Assembly (NCBI GenBank): GCA_029378245.1
Contig: JARKIF010000112.1
Span: forward strand, 1-64,000
DNA length: 64,000 nt
Source: Roridomyces roridus
Taxonomy: Eukaryota > Basidiomycota > Agaricomycetes > Agaricales > Mycenaceae
Direction of reading: 5' to 3'
Shown here: one piece after another, positions 22,284 through 33,242 of the stretch
Layout of the letters: each line of letters opens with the position of its first letter
Numbering within the stretch: position 1 is the stretch's first letter
Program-made: the position numbers and the translations under genes
The notes under the pieces: model-generated
Database searches by the model: none
Seen by the model: the letters and a program-made list of their open reading frames with translations, nothing else
What the model was told of the DNA's origin: nothing

Positions 22284-22870
22284 TCGATTCTCTGAACACT
22301 GCGGAGTAGGAATCTGGCTATGCGGGACTTGTGGCGCAGATGAGGTGGGCCGCGTATGAATTTCTTCTCGTAAACCCGGGTAAGAATTAGGTACTAGCTA
22401 AATGTTGCCCGCTCGAGTATCTTCGTTCGGGATGGGGACAGGTATAATTCGCTTCAGCCATTACCGTCCTGAATACTGCATATATTCAATGAATCCAATG
22501 GTAGGATGGATGAGAAGGGAAAATCGGCCAGGGCGCCCTCGAGTGTCGTGATAAACATTCCGTGAAAAGGGATGAGGTGAAGTCTGCGTATTCAAAAGCG
22601 GGAGTCCCTTAGCTCAACTAGCGTCCTGCATTCACAGAAAGGGGTATGTGGTAAGATATTTCATTCACTCGCTAGGGATTTGTATGTGTTCGGCACAGCG
22701 GCAAACCAATCACGTCTTTGCGCAGACAATTCTGAGCTCCGTTCGTTCATGTTATTTTGAGGTCATTTCTTTCCGTCTGCATCTAGGTCAAAAAGGAACG
22801 ATCTTCCCAGACAAGGGTCGAGGCCAACTCGGAGTCAGGAACACCTATCGTGGAGGGCGGAGAAACCAAC

Positions 22871-23358
22871 ACGCCCAACGATGTCCAGGTCCGACATCCG
22901 ACATCCGACATGCAATGAACGAATGACGTGTGGTACAATGAGACTTGTTTCGCGCAACCCTCGAAAGCAACCCTCGAAAACTTCGGATTCCTCGCCCACG
23001 AAGGTCACTTCACGCGTTAGTTATCGCGATCCTCTTTCCACTCGAGTTGGACTCGAGAGTCGAGGCATGAGTAGTGAGTTTACCCAAAAGGCATACGAAG
23101 ATCGAGTCGTACATACAACATCAGGGGGTTCAGGCCCACGAATATCAGTCTGACCAAAAGCAAATCAAGGGGACAAATCTGAGGAACTGGGGATGTGGGC
23201 CGGTGGAAGAAGAGCACCACATATGTGGACGAGTCACCACAAAAAGGCTAATCGACGGCCACCACCGGAATACGCTGACTGGGAGGTATCAGCTTGAACC
23301 GAAAGTCGATGATGGAGTCACAGACGGACTGAGTGAACGCTGGATGTGTCACGATACC
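22871..23358. other. Intergenic
   Basis: No recognisable gene. 'tacaatgagacttgt' at about 22937 echoes the core of the 45-nt inverted repeat at 10270, so part of this stretch may be an old fragment of that element. Confidence 0.35.
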
Positions 23359-23600
23359 TCAGCGAATTGTGTCCGACACTTTCATCCAAGACCTGTGCAT
23401 CGCCAACACATGTCCACTCGCAGAGGAATCCGGCTTCATAGCTTCGACATGATCCAACGCAGGGAAGATCAAGCGCAGAAATTCAGCCACGCGCTGCCAT
23501 TCTTTCTTCTTCGTACCGATCAGCGAATAGGCCACGTTGAGTAAAGTGAGCTTATGCTGAGACTCCTCCGAGTCAAGCATGTTTCTCCGCCCTTCAAAAT
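23359..23600 (-). pseudogene. C-terminal relic of an LRR/F-box-like gene
   Basis: The minus strand encodes 'HKLTLLNVAYSLIGTKKKEWQRV' and 'LRLIFPALDHVEAMKPDSS', clearly the C-terminus of the family at 17295 and 45910. Everything upstream of this segment is replaced by the dispersed repeat at 23583-23830. With the N-terminal relic at 32290-32893 on the same strand it could represent the two ends of one destroyed gene, or two separate relics. Confidence 0.75.
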
Positions 23601-23830
23601 TTGTGCCGTTGAACTTGAACATATCCTTCTGCGGGCCGCGGCTCGGACCAAGATTTTCCCGAAGCCCTGACATCATTTGGAGTGTTTCCTGGGGAAAATT
23701 ACCATCCTGCCAACAAAGCTGAAATAGAAGCTCTACCGTACATATACTTGAGCTGAAATCAAATTCTGTGCTGTCTCGTCTGAACCTCATCATAAAAATA
23801 AGTGCGAGTTCTGCCGGACACGGCATCATG
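23583..23830 (-). repeat. Dispersed repeat, inverted copy of 28186-28440
   Basis: About 240 bp aligns in reverse with 28186-28440, including 'gttcaacggcacaaatttt', 'gaacactccaaatgatgt' and 'cttatttttatgatgagg'. The end phrase 'agttctgccgg' also occurs near 13897. Both long copies abut gene relics. No coding role is evident. Confidence 0.8.
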
Positions 23831-23839
23831 CCCACTGTG

Positions 23840-24355
23840 ACTGCCAGTTCCTAAACATCCTTGCATTGTCATTTATGATTTCTTGACAAGGGTGCAGACT
23901 TTGGTGAGCTGTGGGTGTGATTTTTACGGTGCTAGCTCCACTGGTGGCAGAAAGTGTGAAGCCTTTGTGCCCTGTGATCTGACTTGATTGATATCCTTGA
24001 TCAGTGATCTCTGACGGACCAGTACCGTCACATTTGTCACGTCACGCCAACTTGACGTTGGCATACAGCCACACACCCAGGTTTTCTCTGATCACATTAG
24101 GCTTGGCAGTGTAAGGTAAGTCTAAGGCCAAGGGATGGAGGTGTTCTACATATTATGGCAAGTGTGTACCTGTAGTCAAAAGCCATTTTGTCAAGAGTTT
24201 TGGCTTTCAGGCGGGGTGAGATGGGAGCAGAGGCGTCACAACAGTCACGTCACAGGGAGCCGGATTCTCTACACAGCCACTTGGCCACATCACTGATGAG
24301 TGACTTGCAGTACTGCATGTTGCATGGTTGGTGAAAGGCTGTCGTTCTCTTGACA
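23840..24355. other. Intergenic
   Basis: No supported gene; the sequence contains short 'gtcacgtca' repeats near 24030-24250. Confidence 0.35.
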
Positions 24356-24363
24356 GACACTAA

Positions 24364-24832
24364 CAAGGGGTACCAAAGATAAGGAATTGCCTATTATAGG
24401 AGGGGGGAGGGGGGTCCCTCTGAGGGCTGAAAAAAAAGTTTTGTACCAAATTTCTGTAGAACACCAGGAAGGTTCTGTTTGCTTAGCTAGACCACTGAAC
24501 AGAGTCCCAGTGGACTTTCTCAATTTTTTTCAGTACATAGTCCCGGTTAGATCACGTGTCCATGTAGTCACGTGCTCTGGTCACGAAGGGACCCTCGTCA
24601 ACTCAGAATTTCAGCGCAAAACCCCGATCTTGGGCTCCAGAGCTAAGGGAATGCACTAGAAGCCATTTGGAAGCATGTACAGCAAGCAGGCAGGCTGAAA
24701 TAGCTCAAATAAGCTGATTTGATGCATTCCAAAAAGGAAATTTCCTTTTATAGAGGGGGGGAGGGTCAGCCGATTTGGCTGAAATAAAAAATTCGAGGTG
24801 ATGTACTGAACTCGTATCTTTGGTACCCCTTG
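24364..24832. mobile_element. hAT-type MITE, 469 bp
   Basis: CAAGGGGTACCAAAGATA at 24364-24381 is perfectly inverted at 24815-24832. An exact 8-bp duplication GACACTAA flanks it at 24356-24363 and 24833-24840. Each end is followed by a 'tatag-agggggg' block and a 'ggctgaaataaaa'-like stretch. No transposase is encoded. The signature is that of a non-autonomous hAT element, and the intact duplication suggests a fairly young insertion. It lies about 380 bp beyond the 3' end of the STAND gene. Confidence 0.9.
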
Positions 24833-25212
24833 GACACTAACGGGTGAACCAAACATGCAGTGATGCACATGTTGACAGGACCACGGTGTATTCCTATGGC
24901 GAGACAAACCAGGCTACGAGAAACTGTAGGAATACAAGGGGGAGGTGTCGGGGTGCGTGCGTAACTAAAGTAAAGTAGATGCTGTCCATATATATGTATG
25001 TGGGCTGTGTACGGTAACGGAAGGCTGTACTGTGTGAGATAGAAAGATCCATGATGCCGGGACGGACAGGTGACAGATCCGTGATGTGGCTGTAAGGATG
25101 CCATCCTTACAGTTGGGCAATTATTTATCCAACCCAAGTAAGTTCTCGTATATGCCGTGCTTGCAATGGCCCCTACCCCCAAGTTAATTAAGAACACCGC
25201 AGGCTTGTAGCC

Positions 25213-28069
25213 TCACACCTTGGCCTTAGCCAAAGCATCCTGTGTAGCCTTCAAGTCTTTGGTAGCCTGGAGAGTGAGTGGATGGTCTGGTCCTAGGACA
25301 TCCCTATATTTTGCAACAACTTTGAGTTGAAGATTTTCTACTTCTTGGTGCCGGCCAGTGCTATAAAGTGTCAAGCCAAGATTGGCCATGGCTCTGAGGG
25401 TGTCAGGATGGTCTTCACCAAGGAGTTTCTGACGCTGTTTGAGGACAGAAAGTTCGAGCGGCTCTGCCTCTTGGTATCGCCCCAGCTGCCTGTATGTGGC
25501 TGCAAGGTTGGCCATGGAACTCAGCGTGTCAGGGTGGTCTTCACCAAGGAGTTTCTGACGCCGTTTGAGGACAGAGAGTTCGAGTGGCTCTGCCTCTTGG
25601 TACCATCCCAGCTGCCAGTATGTGGCTGCAAGGTTGGCCATGGCACTCAGCGTGTCAGGGTGGACTTCACCAAGGAGTTTCTGACACCGTTCTAGGACAG
25701 AAAGTTGGAGCGGCTCTGCCTCTCTGTACCGACCCAGCTGCCAGTATGTGGCTGCAAGATTGGCCATGGCTCTGAGGGTGTCAGGATGGTCTTCACCAAG
25801 GAGTTTCTGACGCCGTTTGAGGACAGAAAGTTCGAGCGGCTCTGCCTCTTGGTATCGCCCCAGCTGCCTGTATGTGGCTGCAAGGTTGGCCATGGAACTC
25901 AGCGTGTCAGGGTGGTCTTCACCAAGGAGTTTCTGACGCTCTGTGAGGACAGAAATTTCCAGGGGCTTTGCCTCTCTGTACCGACCCAGTTGCCAGTATG
26001 TAGCTGCAAGGTTGGCCATGGCACTCAGCGTGTCAGGGTGGTCTTCACCACGGAGTTTCTGACGCTCTGTAAGGACAGAAATTTTCAGGGGCTCTGCCTC
26101 TCTGTACCGACCCAGTTGCCCGTATGTGGCTGCAAGGTTGGCCATGGAACTCAGTGTGTCAGGGTGGTCTTCACCAAGGAGTTTCTGACGCTGTTCTAGA
26201 ACAGAAAGTTCGAGCACCTCTGCCTCTTGGTACCGTCCCAGCTGCCTGTATGTGGCTGCAAGGCTGGCCATGGCACTCAGGGTGGCAGGGTGGTGCTTTC
26301 CAAGCACCTCCCTCTGTCTCTGCAGATTCAGCTCATACAAACCCTTTGCGTGCTCAAATTTACCTCCCTCATAGTACATCCATGCATATTGGCTCCAGAA
26401 CTGAGAATTTACAACAGTGAAATCTGGGACAAGCATGTTGACATGAGCAATCATCCTGATCCTCTCCAAATATGCATCAGGGCCAACATCTATTGACATC
26501 CCCACCACATTTGCCATGCATGCCCGTGTTGTTACTTCATCAGGTAGGGTGCTTGAGCACCACAGATGCACAAGTGGATGCATATCCAGTGTATCACTGG
26601 CTTCCTGGCTCTGAATCAGTGAATATTCCTCAATCTCTGCCACAATATTCCTGAAATATTGTTTTGACCAACTTCCTGACCTCGAGACAAAGTTTTGGAG
26701 AAATTTCCTGGCTTCCCGCATTGACTCAGTGTCATTCCCCTCATTGTTCAATATCCACTGGGTGGCATTGGCAAATATTGACTGGGGAATATTGCTATGG
26801 TGCAATAAAGCACAGAGTTGCAGAAGATAGGCAGCCACTGGGCTCAGTTTTTGAAAGCTAATTTGCCAGGTGGTGTAGATAGTCCAATCATAGTTGTCAT
26901 GAGCCTGGTCAGGATGCTGCTGCAGTAACTCTTCTTTGTTCTGTCTGTAGATACACAGATAATTGATGAGACATTTAAACTTGGCAATATAAGCCCCAGC
27001 CTGGACAATTGCAAGAGGCAGGCATGAGAGCTCCTGTGCATCTTGATTAAGTATGAAATCATCGTCTGAGGAACTTGCAACCTACCTGTACAATGCCCAT
27101 GGCTAATTTATGGTTTTGGTCTGTGTGCTCCTTTACTGCTCTTGCAAGAAGAAGCAGAGCCGCATTTTCTTCATCCAAGTCTCCCACATGTGAGTGAGAT
27201 GCCGGTCCATAAGCAGCGAGTTGTGGGTTTCGGGAGGTGATGATAATGTTTCCATGGGTGCATTGTGGGAAGAATGATGATAACTTCAGTTTTGGATCAT
27301 CTGCATTGTCAAAGAGGAGAGTCCACTCTTTGTTTTCAGAAATAAGCCACTCAAGGCCAGCTTCTGATGTTTTACCAAACCTCTGAGAAATTCCTAGGTT
27401 CATGAAGGATGTTTTGAGAGCCTCAGGAGAGCTGGCATTCACAAAGAACCGCTTTGTCAAACTTGAAAAGTTGGCAACCATAAGCAATGTTCTCTGTGAC
27501 AAGGATCACATACTCATCAATTGACTCCAGAAATTTCAAAGCCACCTGAGTCTTCCCGGAGCCACCAAGACCATGGAGGACAAAAATCCTTCTCTTCTTG
27601 GGTTCTTGGGAAAAGTACTGTTGCATTTTGTCAAGAATTTCCTTTCGGCCCTGGAAGATCTGAGATGCTGGAGGACATCTGACAAGTGCCAGAGCAGTGT
27701 GGCATTGTTCCTGCGCTGTAATATTTGTTTAGTGGGCTTCAGTAATTTATTTGTTACATACTGATGAGTTCAATTTGGCCTTGGTGCCTTGGTTCTTGGC
27801 CATGTGAATAAACACTGTGTACAGTGAGATCTGGGTCTGCAGAGGCACTAGGAATTTACTTCAAGTTGGTGATCCTCAGGGTCCCTCCTTCACCAGCACC
27901 TCCTTCTCCCCCATATTGGTCACCTACCCCACCAGGACCACCGGTGCCACCTGAAAGCCAGGTCAGTCAAAGGTCAGTACTGACCCTCGTCGCAAGACTT
28001 GGGCCATGTTGACCTACCATAGATATGAAAATGTGTCCCTCTCTCCATTCCAGCCATTGGTATAGACAT
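25213..28069 (-). CDS. Gly-rich / NB-ARC / TPR STAND protein (864 aa)
   Basis: Six exons on the minus strand join in frame: 28018-28069, 27860-27950, 27762-27814, 27514-27715, 27086-27461 and 25213-27033, with introns of 45-67 nt. Residues 14-46 form a glycine-rich motif (HFHIYGGTGGPGG...GEGG). NB-ARC landmarks are 'CPPASQIFQGRKEIL' (79-93), P-loop GLGGSGKT (114-121), Walker B LLFDNADD (181-188), IIITSRN (205-211) and CLPLA (262-266). A helical linker leads to nine TPRs of 42 residues (about 481-860), seven nearly identical ('MANLAATYRQLGRYQEAEPL'). STAND proteins act as nucleotide-dependent switches in fungal non-self recognition and programmed cell death, with repeats as the sensor; this role is inferred. 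No classical effector domain is present, so the glycine-rich segment is the candidate signalling end. Confidence 0.85.
25340..26290 (-). repeat. 126-bp coding tandem repeat (TPR units)
   Basis: Seven consecutive 126-bp units in the last exon of the STAND gene are close to identical at DNA level, each with 'gtatgtggctgcaaggttggcc' or a close variant on the plus strand. High identity between units indicates recent duplication or gene conversion. Confidence 0.85.
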
Positions 28070-28185
28070 TGAATGGGGTGTAGTGTAGGTGAGAGGATAA
28101 GAGAGGTCCTGACGTGGCAGAGGTATTTATGGATCAGATCTTGACAGACACTGCCCTGGGTGAGGTAATCGGCGAAGCTGATCAC

Positions 28186-28440
28186 ACCGGCAGAACTTGT
28201 ACTTATTTTTATGATGAGGTTCAGATGAGACAGCACAGAATTTGATTTCAGCATAAGTACATGTACGGTAGAGCTTCTAACCATTTCAGTTTTGTTGGCA
28301 GGATGGTACTTTTTCCCAGGGAACACTCCAAATGATGTGAGGGCTTTGGGAAAAATCTTGGTCCGAGCCTTGTCCGAGCCGCAGAAGGATATGTTCAACG
28401 GCACAAATTTTGAAGGGCGGAGAAACGTGCTTGAGGACCC
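28186..28440 (+). repeat. Dispersed repeat, second copy
   Basis: Inverted relative to 23583-23830. It begins with 'cggcagaacttgtacttatt' and ends with 'gaagggcggagaaac' just upstream of the STAND gene start (28069). No intact frame is shared between the copies. Confidence 0.8.
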
Positions 28441-28449
28441 CCGAGATAA

Positions 28450-30296
28450 CACTTGATGAGCATCCCAGACAATTCATCTCATGAGCTTTGAGCATCCCTA
28501 GCCGAAGTGTCTAAATCTGCCCATGCCGGTGACACCTCATTTTTTGGCCAAGCTATTGATTGGCTGTTGAGGTCTGTGGAGTCGACGGTTGTCCGTGCTC
28601 CCTGCTCCCAAAAGAAAACCATAGAAGTGCCAAATGCTGTAGAATCAGATGTAGATATTAATTAACCTGCTTTTACGGGCCATTGCTAGTGCATGGCAAT
28701 CCGAGTCTGGGGTGTGGAAATAGGAAGGAAAGGCCCAAGGTATTGTAGCAGTGAGGAGAGCCTTGGATTCCAAGGGGCAATAATCAATTTCGAAGCTCAA
28801 GCACACAGTGCACACAAAAACAGAGAAAGTTGAAGAGTCCGGCAGCACATTGATGGAGCCAGGAGAGATCATAGCAGTTCAGGAACACAGTGAGACCGGG
28901 GATTCGAAGTAGGCCAGTCTCCAGATTGGAAAAGCCAAGGAAAAGCGCGAGTTCGTTGCCCGGAGAGTCACAGAAATGGATGGTGGGAATTGGGATTCGG
29001 ATGTGTGGTGGTCTGAAGCAAGAGGCGGGCAGCTGCTATCAACGGAGCTGTCAAAGGCTGGAGTTGGCGGCTTGCCGTAGGTTGTCGTTTCGCCGCCGTT
29101 AACCGTCGGTGAAGATCGCAACCCATCGGCTCCCATCGGCAGGCGGAGAGAAGCCCTGTTCAAGGCTTACTAAAAGCAAATTAGTAGTCAAAGTATGGAA
29201 GGATACGTGTAGCAGAATTATTTGTGACACCACCAAAGGACTGACACACACAAAAAAGCACCACCCAGCGGAATGATGAGAAAAAAGCACAGCTTGGAAA
29301 ATAAGTGCCCAACACTTGAGATTAGAAGCCACCACTGTCAGCTCATTTCTCCGACACAAACTGATGTGATGCTGCTGCCGAGTGAATCGGAATGATCAGA
29401 ACACAACGTGACATCAACTGGCCGATGGCCGTGGTCCGTATTTGGTTGTTCATCATTACCAGTGATCGGCACTCTGCCAGCGATGAACGTTGAACCTACG
29501 TTGAATCTCAACAACATGAGGTCGACATAGATATTCCACACACAAAGCCTTGGATCAAACAGTAGGGGTTCTGGCTGCGGAGACATCGGGCATGGAACCT
29601 TGCCATGGGGTTGGCATTTCTGGTAGATTCCGGCAATATATCCCTCCAGCCGGCCGATACATTGCCATACTGTGAAAATTGTCAATAATGATCCAGCAGC
29701 CTGTGACGGCATCTGTCATGTACCTCAAATCATTAATGTTGCAACTCCGAAGGTTGTGTCTTTTTTTCAAACACCTGGAGTGGTGCATTTTTTGAACCAA
29801 AGGGTGTGTCATTTTACTGATTCACAGAATAATTTTGCTACCTGTATCCTGCCATATCAAAGATGTCATCGAGGAAAAAACGGACCCCACTTTGGCGGAA
29901 AACGGGCCGATAAGACCGAGCTTAAAAATAATTTTTTTAGACTCGGAATACCTGGATGAGGAAGCACAGTACAGCAAGAGAGATGAGAGGAAGGAGCAAG
30001 TACAACTTTGGGGATTGGACAAACCAAAGATAAATGAATCGAGAGCTTGTCCAGAGCCATATGTATCATTAAAGAACGGAGAAATTGACAAGGCGTAACA
30101 GTGTGACATGTCACGGTTGAGTTGCCCGACCGTGACAGTTGATGCGTGACAAACGCGTGACACACTGGAACAAATGCGTGCAAAGATCGACTCACATGAC
30201 GGAACAAATATATGCAAAGACACCGATCATACCTTACATGATCGGGAGCCACTTTCAATTGATGGGGTGCAGGATTTGAAAGAACCGATTACTCAT
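28450..30296. other. Intergenic, no confident gene
   Basis: Minus-strand frames at 28879-29163 and 29338-29812 have no recognisable domain or conserved partner. 'CAGTGTGACATGTCACG' and 'GCGTGACACACTG' near 30098-30165 form a small imperfect inverted repeat. Nothing else supported. Confidence 0.35.
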
Positions 30297-30345
30297 TTCA
30301 TTTTGCTGCGCTCATTACATAAGTACTCGTAATCCGGTGTGGTCT
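30297..30345 (-). repeat. Dispersed repeat, inverted copy of 13445-13505
   Basis: It carries the core 'tacataagtactcgtaa' and 'gctgcgctcatt', the reverse complement of the segment near 13460. Confidence 0.65.
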
Positions 30346-30610
30346 AAAACTCGAGTCCTTTTGTCAGAATGTTCAATTCGAGCCAGCAGAGTGCAAAAAC
30401 ACAGAGCTTCATCCAGAATTATGAGCTCAGGTATCAGATCTACTCCGCATAAGTATTGGCCAGAGCACCGCCCGCGAACGGGCGACTCGGAGCGCATTCC
30501 GCGAATCGCCAGCCCCAGCCCAGAACTCCGCATTCGCTCCCCATCCTCCCCACCTTGACCTTCACTTGCACCAAAATTCACCTCGTACTGCGCCGTATAC
30601 CGCTCATGGA
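30333..30610 (-). pseudogene. Relic copy of the 3' end of the 33-kb membrane-protein gene
   Basis: This stretch aligns directly with 33130-33440: both contain 'atccggtgtggtc', 'gcagagtgcaaaaa', 'cagagcttcat', 'gctccccatcctcccca' and 'cctcgtactgcgccgtata'. The reverse strand thus carries only the last codons of that gene ('FGASEGQG-EDGERM-SS') plus its 3' flank, and no upstream exons. It is a duplicated fragment 2.8 kb from the parent. Confidence 0.8.
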
Positions 30611-30945
30611 GCGCTTTGGGATATGTTGTTGGATTTGAAAGAGGGGAGGAGCGAGTTTAAGGGTTGGGGCGTTGTGTGTGAGTGAATGCTATGAATGCTA
30701 AAATCTAATTCTGTGCTGTACGAACGTTGGGCTGAGTCGCCTTTCCACGAATAAATCACCAACCCTCCGCCGAGGCGGTTCATGAGGTCCAGCCTCTTGT
30801 GAAGGCAGCCAACGTTTCAACAGGCGCCTCATCTCCATTGAATCGCAGCACATTTAATCAGAAATTAGACAAATTTGCGGACACTCCACGACACCCAGAT
30901 CGACTGCATATTATTCTGCCTTCTAAACTACCCAGCTCAATTCTC

Positions 30946-31277
30946 TCAAGGCTCACACTGGACGAATGCGCATTGATCACAAGTCCTATGTGAAGAATCA
31001 ACTGCCTGCGATTCGACAGCCTCGATTCAGAGAGGATGACGTACTGGGGGAAGACGACGCAGTGGGTGTCACCGTTAGGGCACCAGCAAATGATTGGGCT
31101 GGGCAAGGGCGGGCAGGTAATGCAGCTGGAGGTTGGAGTATACGGCCCCGTAGGGTTGGCGCCTATTGCACGTAAGTAACTTGTCAGTCACCATGAACAT
31201 ACTCGAAGATGGACGGACGTACCAGCGAGCATGGCGCTGATGGCAAATGCGAAGAGGAGGGGGAGGTGCTTGAACAT
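30946..31277 (-). CDS. Small secreted eight-cysteine protein, copy 2 (70 aa)
   Basis: Exons 31223-31277, 31045-31162 and 30946-30985 on the minus strand join through 60- and 59-nt introns to a 70-residue protein of exactly the same exon lengths (55, 118, 40 nt) as copy 1. Residues 1-18 (MFKHLPLLFAFAISAMLA) are a signal peptide. The mature chain starts GANPTGPYTPTSS, keeps all eight cysteines and ends VQCEP. Changes versus copy 1 cluster between cysteines, such as 'PPLPSPIICW' versus 'PALTTPVICL', while the cysteine frame is fixed. Likely extracellular; function unknown. It could be an effector-like, defensive or surface protein. Confidence 0.8.
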
Positions 31278-31315
31278 GGTAGGGTGTGTTGGAGCTTTGA
31301 GAATTGGCCGATGGG

Positions 31316-31321
31316 TTTATA
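31316..31321 (-). promoter_or_regulatory. TATA box of secreted protein copy 2
   Basis: TATAAA on the minus strand lies 39 bp upstream of the ATG at 31277, within a conserved 'ctcaaagctccaac' 5' leader shared with copy 1. Confidence 0.6.
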
Positions 31322-31879
31322 TTCGTTTTTTGAACGCTGCGGAGTAGGAATCTCTGCTAATCGGGACTTGAGGCGTAGTTGAGCGGGCCGCGTATGAATT
31401 TCTTTTCGTGAACACGGGGTAGGAATTAGGTACTAGCTAAATGTTGCCCGCTCTAGCATCTTCGTTCAGGATTGGGACAGGGATAGTTCACTTCAGCCAT
31501 TACCGTCCTAAATACTGCATAGATTCAATGAATGCAATGGTAGGATGGATTAGAAAGGGACATCGGCCAGGGCGACCTCGAGTGTGGTGACAAAAATTCC
31601 GCCTGAGGGATGAGGTGAATTCTGCGTATTCAAAAGCGGGAATCCTTTAACCGGTATTCACGGAGAGGGTGTGTGGTAAGATATTTCGTTCACTCGGTAG
31701 GCATTTTTATGGAGGAGGAGGAGGGTTCGGCACAGCGGCAAACCTTCACGTCTTTGCGCGGACAATTCTGAGCTCCGTGCGTTTGTGTTATTTTGAGGTC
31801 ACTTCTCTCGACCCGCAGCTAGTGTCGTTGTTCAAAAAGGATCTTCCCAAGATCAACATGGAGTGAGGAACATCTATCT

Positions 31880-32252
31880 TGGATGCAAAAAGGGCGGAGA
31901 CATTAAGATGCCCAACCATGGTCCGATCTGGAAAGCAGTCAGTCATTGAATCCCTGGCCCAACCCAGAACCACCGACCTGAAGTTGTTCTCGTCCACGTC
32001 TCAGCAGCTCAAGCTCAGGACATCGATCTCGATGTTTCTCCCACAGCCCCGGATAATATCTGGATCGTTTATCGAGCGTGATCGTACGCTCGGAACCGGC
32101 GTGAACGACCTCGTGAGGCATTACGATCCAGGGCACGCACGACGAATGGATCCAAGGTGAGTGCGGCATGACGTTGGCCTGAAGGGATGGGACAAGTCGG
32201 CATGCCCTGTTGGGCGGTAGCACTTTATTCGTCGCCTTCCAGAAGAGAAATC
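31880..32252. other. Intergenic junction
   Basis: Sequence between the duplicated block and the truncated LRR gene; no supported gene. Confidence 0.3.
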
Positions 32253-32893
32253 CTATCCGGAATCATCACGGTCGGCGTCGTGGGCGTAGTTGAACATAAT
32301 AATACGGAGCCGGGTGATTTCCGGTGGCAAAAAGAGGTGGACGTGATGGAAAGGTTTGCGAATCTCCCAGTCGAGGATCTTGAGCCTGGGGAAGATGGTG
32401 CCGTCGGAAACTTTGGTGGCAAGGATATCATAGACGACTGAAGTCTCGCTACGGACGTGACCATCTTTGAAGGATCTGACGCGACGAGCATAAAATGTGA
32501 ACTGATCCCAGTCAGAGGCCTTCACGATGCGTCGAGGACTCCGGAAATGATGTCAGAGAATGTAAAGGAAGGAATAGCACTCACAGTTGCCAGTATCTTA
32601 CTCTCCTCTCTCGAATCACCGACGCTGACTTGATCCCGAGGAAACTCGAGGATTTTCCAAAGATCGCTCGGCATCGTGTGCAGCAGATGAAGAAGGGTGC
32701 CTTGAAAGCTCCAAAGAGCATCCAAGGGGGGGTCCAAGAGAGCTGTGCATGTTCTGGCGAGCTGAGCGAGATCACCACAGCGAGGTGGATACTGCAGAGC
32801 AGGCATTCCAGCCCGATCCTCGAGGGTGTCATTTCGAGCAACTTGAGCGCATATAACTCGCACAATCTCGTCTATTTGCAGCGCCAAGTGCAT
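32253..32893 (-). pseudogene. N-terminal relic of an LRR/F-box-like gene
   Basis: It starts MHLALQIDEIVRVICAQVAR at 32893 and keeps the F-box-like core 'LARTCTALLDPPLDALW'. After 'SKILAT' (32596-32613) comes an intron-like GTGAGT, but the expected acceptor before the second exon (S-P-R-R-I-V-K-A-S-D-W) reads GG instead of AG. The second exon loses similarity after 'HLFLPPEITRLRI' near 32290 and ends in a foreign tail. The 5' flank up to about 33150 matches the promoters of the paralogues at 17295 and 45910. Truncation plus a broken splice site make this a pseudogene. Confidence 0.8.
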
Positions 32894-33242
32894 CCTTCAA
32901 CGTGGACTGGAAGCCGCCGGCGGGGGAGAGATGTCGTCACTGGAACTTGACTGGAACTGGATTCCGCCCGATGTGAGGTGGTGCAATGGGCGTCAAGGAG
33001 CCGAGGGAAAGTGGGGAGCCCAGAGAAGACCCCAGATGAGGCTGGAGCGCGCAAATGTGCCTGGATGCGCGGCGACGGAGAGGGCAGAAAGGAGGCAGGG
33101 GGTTGCTGACCAAGCACTGATCGGAGATGGGTTGATCCGGTGTGGTCCAACAGCGACTCGGGTCGTTTTGCGCAGAATATTCAATTTTGAGGCAGCAGAG
33201 TGCAAAAAACAGAGCTTCATGATTGATCCAAATTATTAGAAG

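Larger units (their letters stand above)
21800..22870. repeat. Segmental duplication, copy 1
   Basis: About 1.07 kb aligns by eye with 30820-31880, including a three-exon gene, its promoter with the TATA box at the same spacing, and several hundred bases of upstream DNA. Divergence is scattered and there are small indels, so the duplication is not very recent. Confidence 0.85.
30820..31880. repeat. Segmental duplication, copy 2
   Basis: Direct-orientation partner of 21800-22870, about 9 kb away. It keeps the gene, the promoter and upstream DNA including 'aggtactagctaaatgttgc'. Confidence 0.85.

Noticed and set aside
25327..26420. Plus-strand frames over the STAND gene
   Set aside because: They are antisense shadows of the 126-bp TPR units.
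30098..30165. Small TIR transposon (CAGTGTG ends)
   Set aside because: Only seven terminal bases match and flanks show no duplication.
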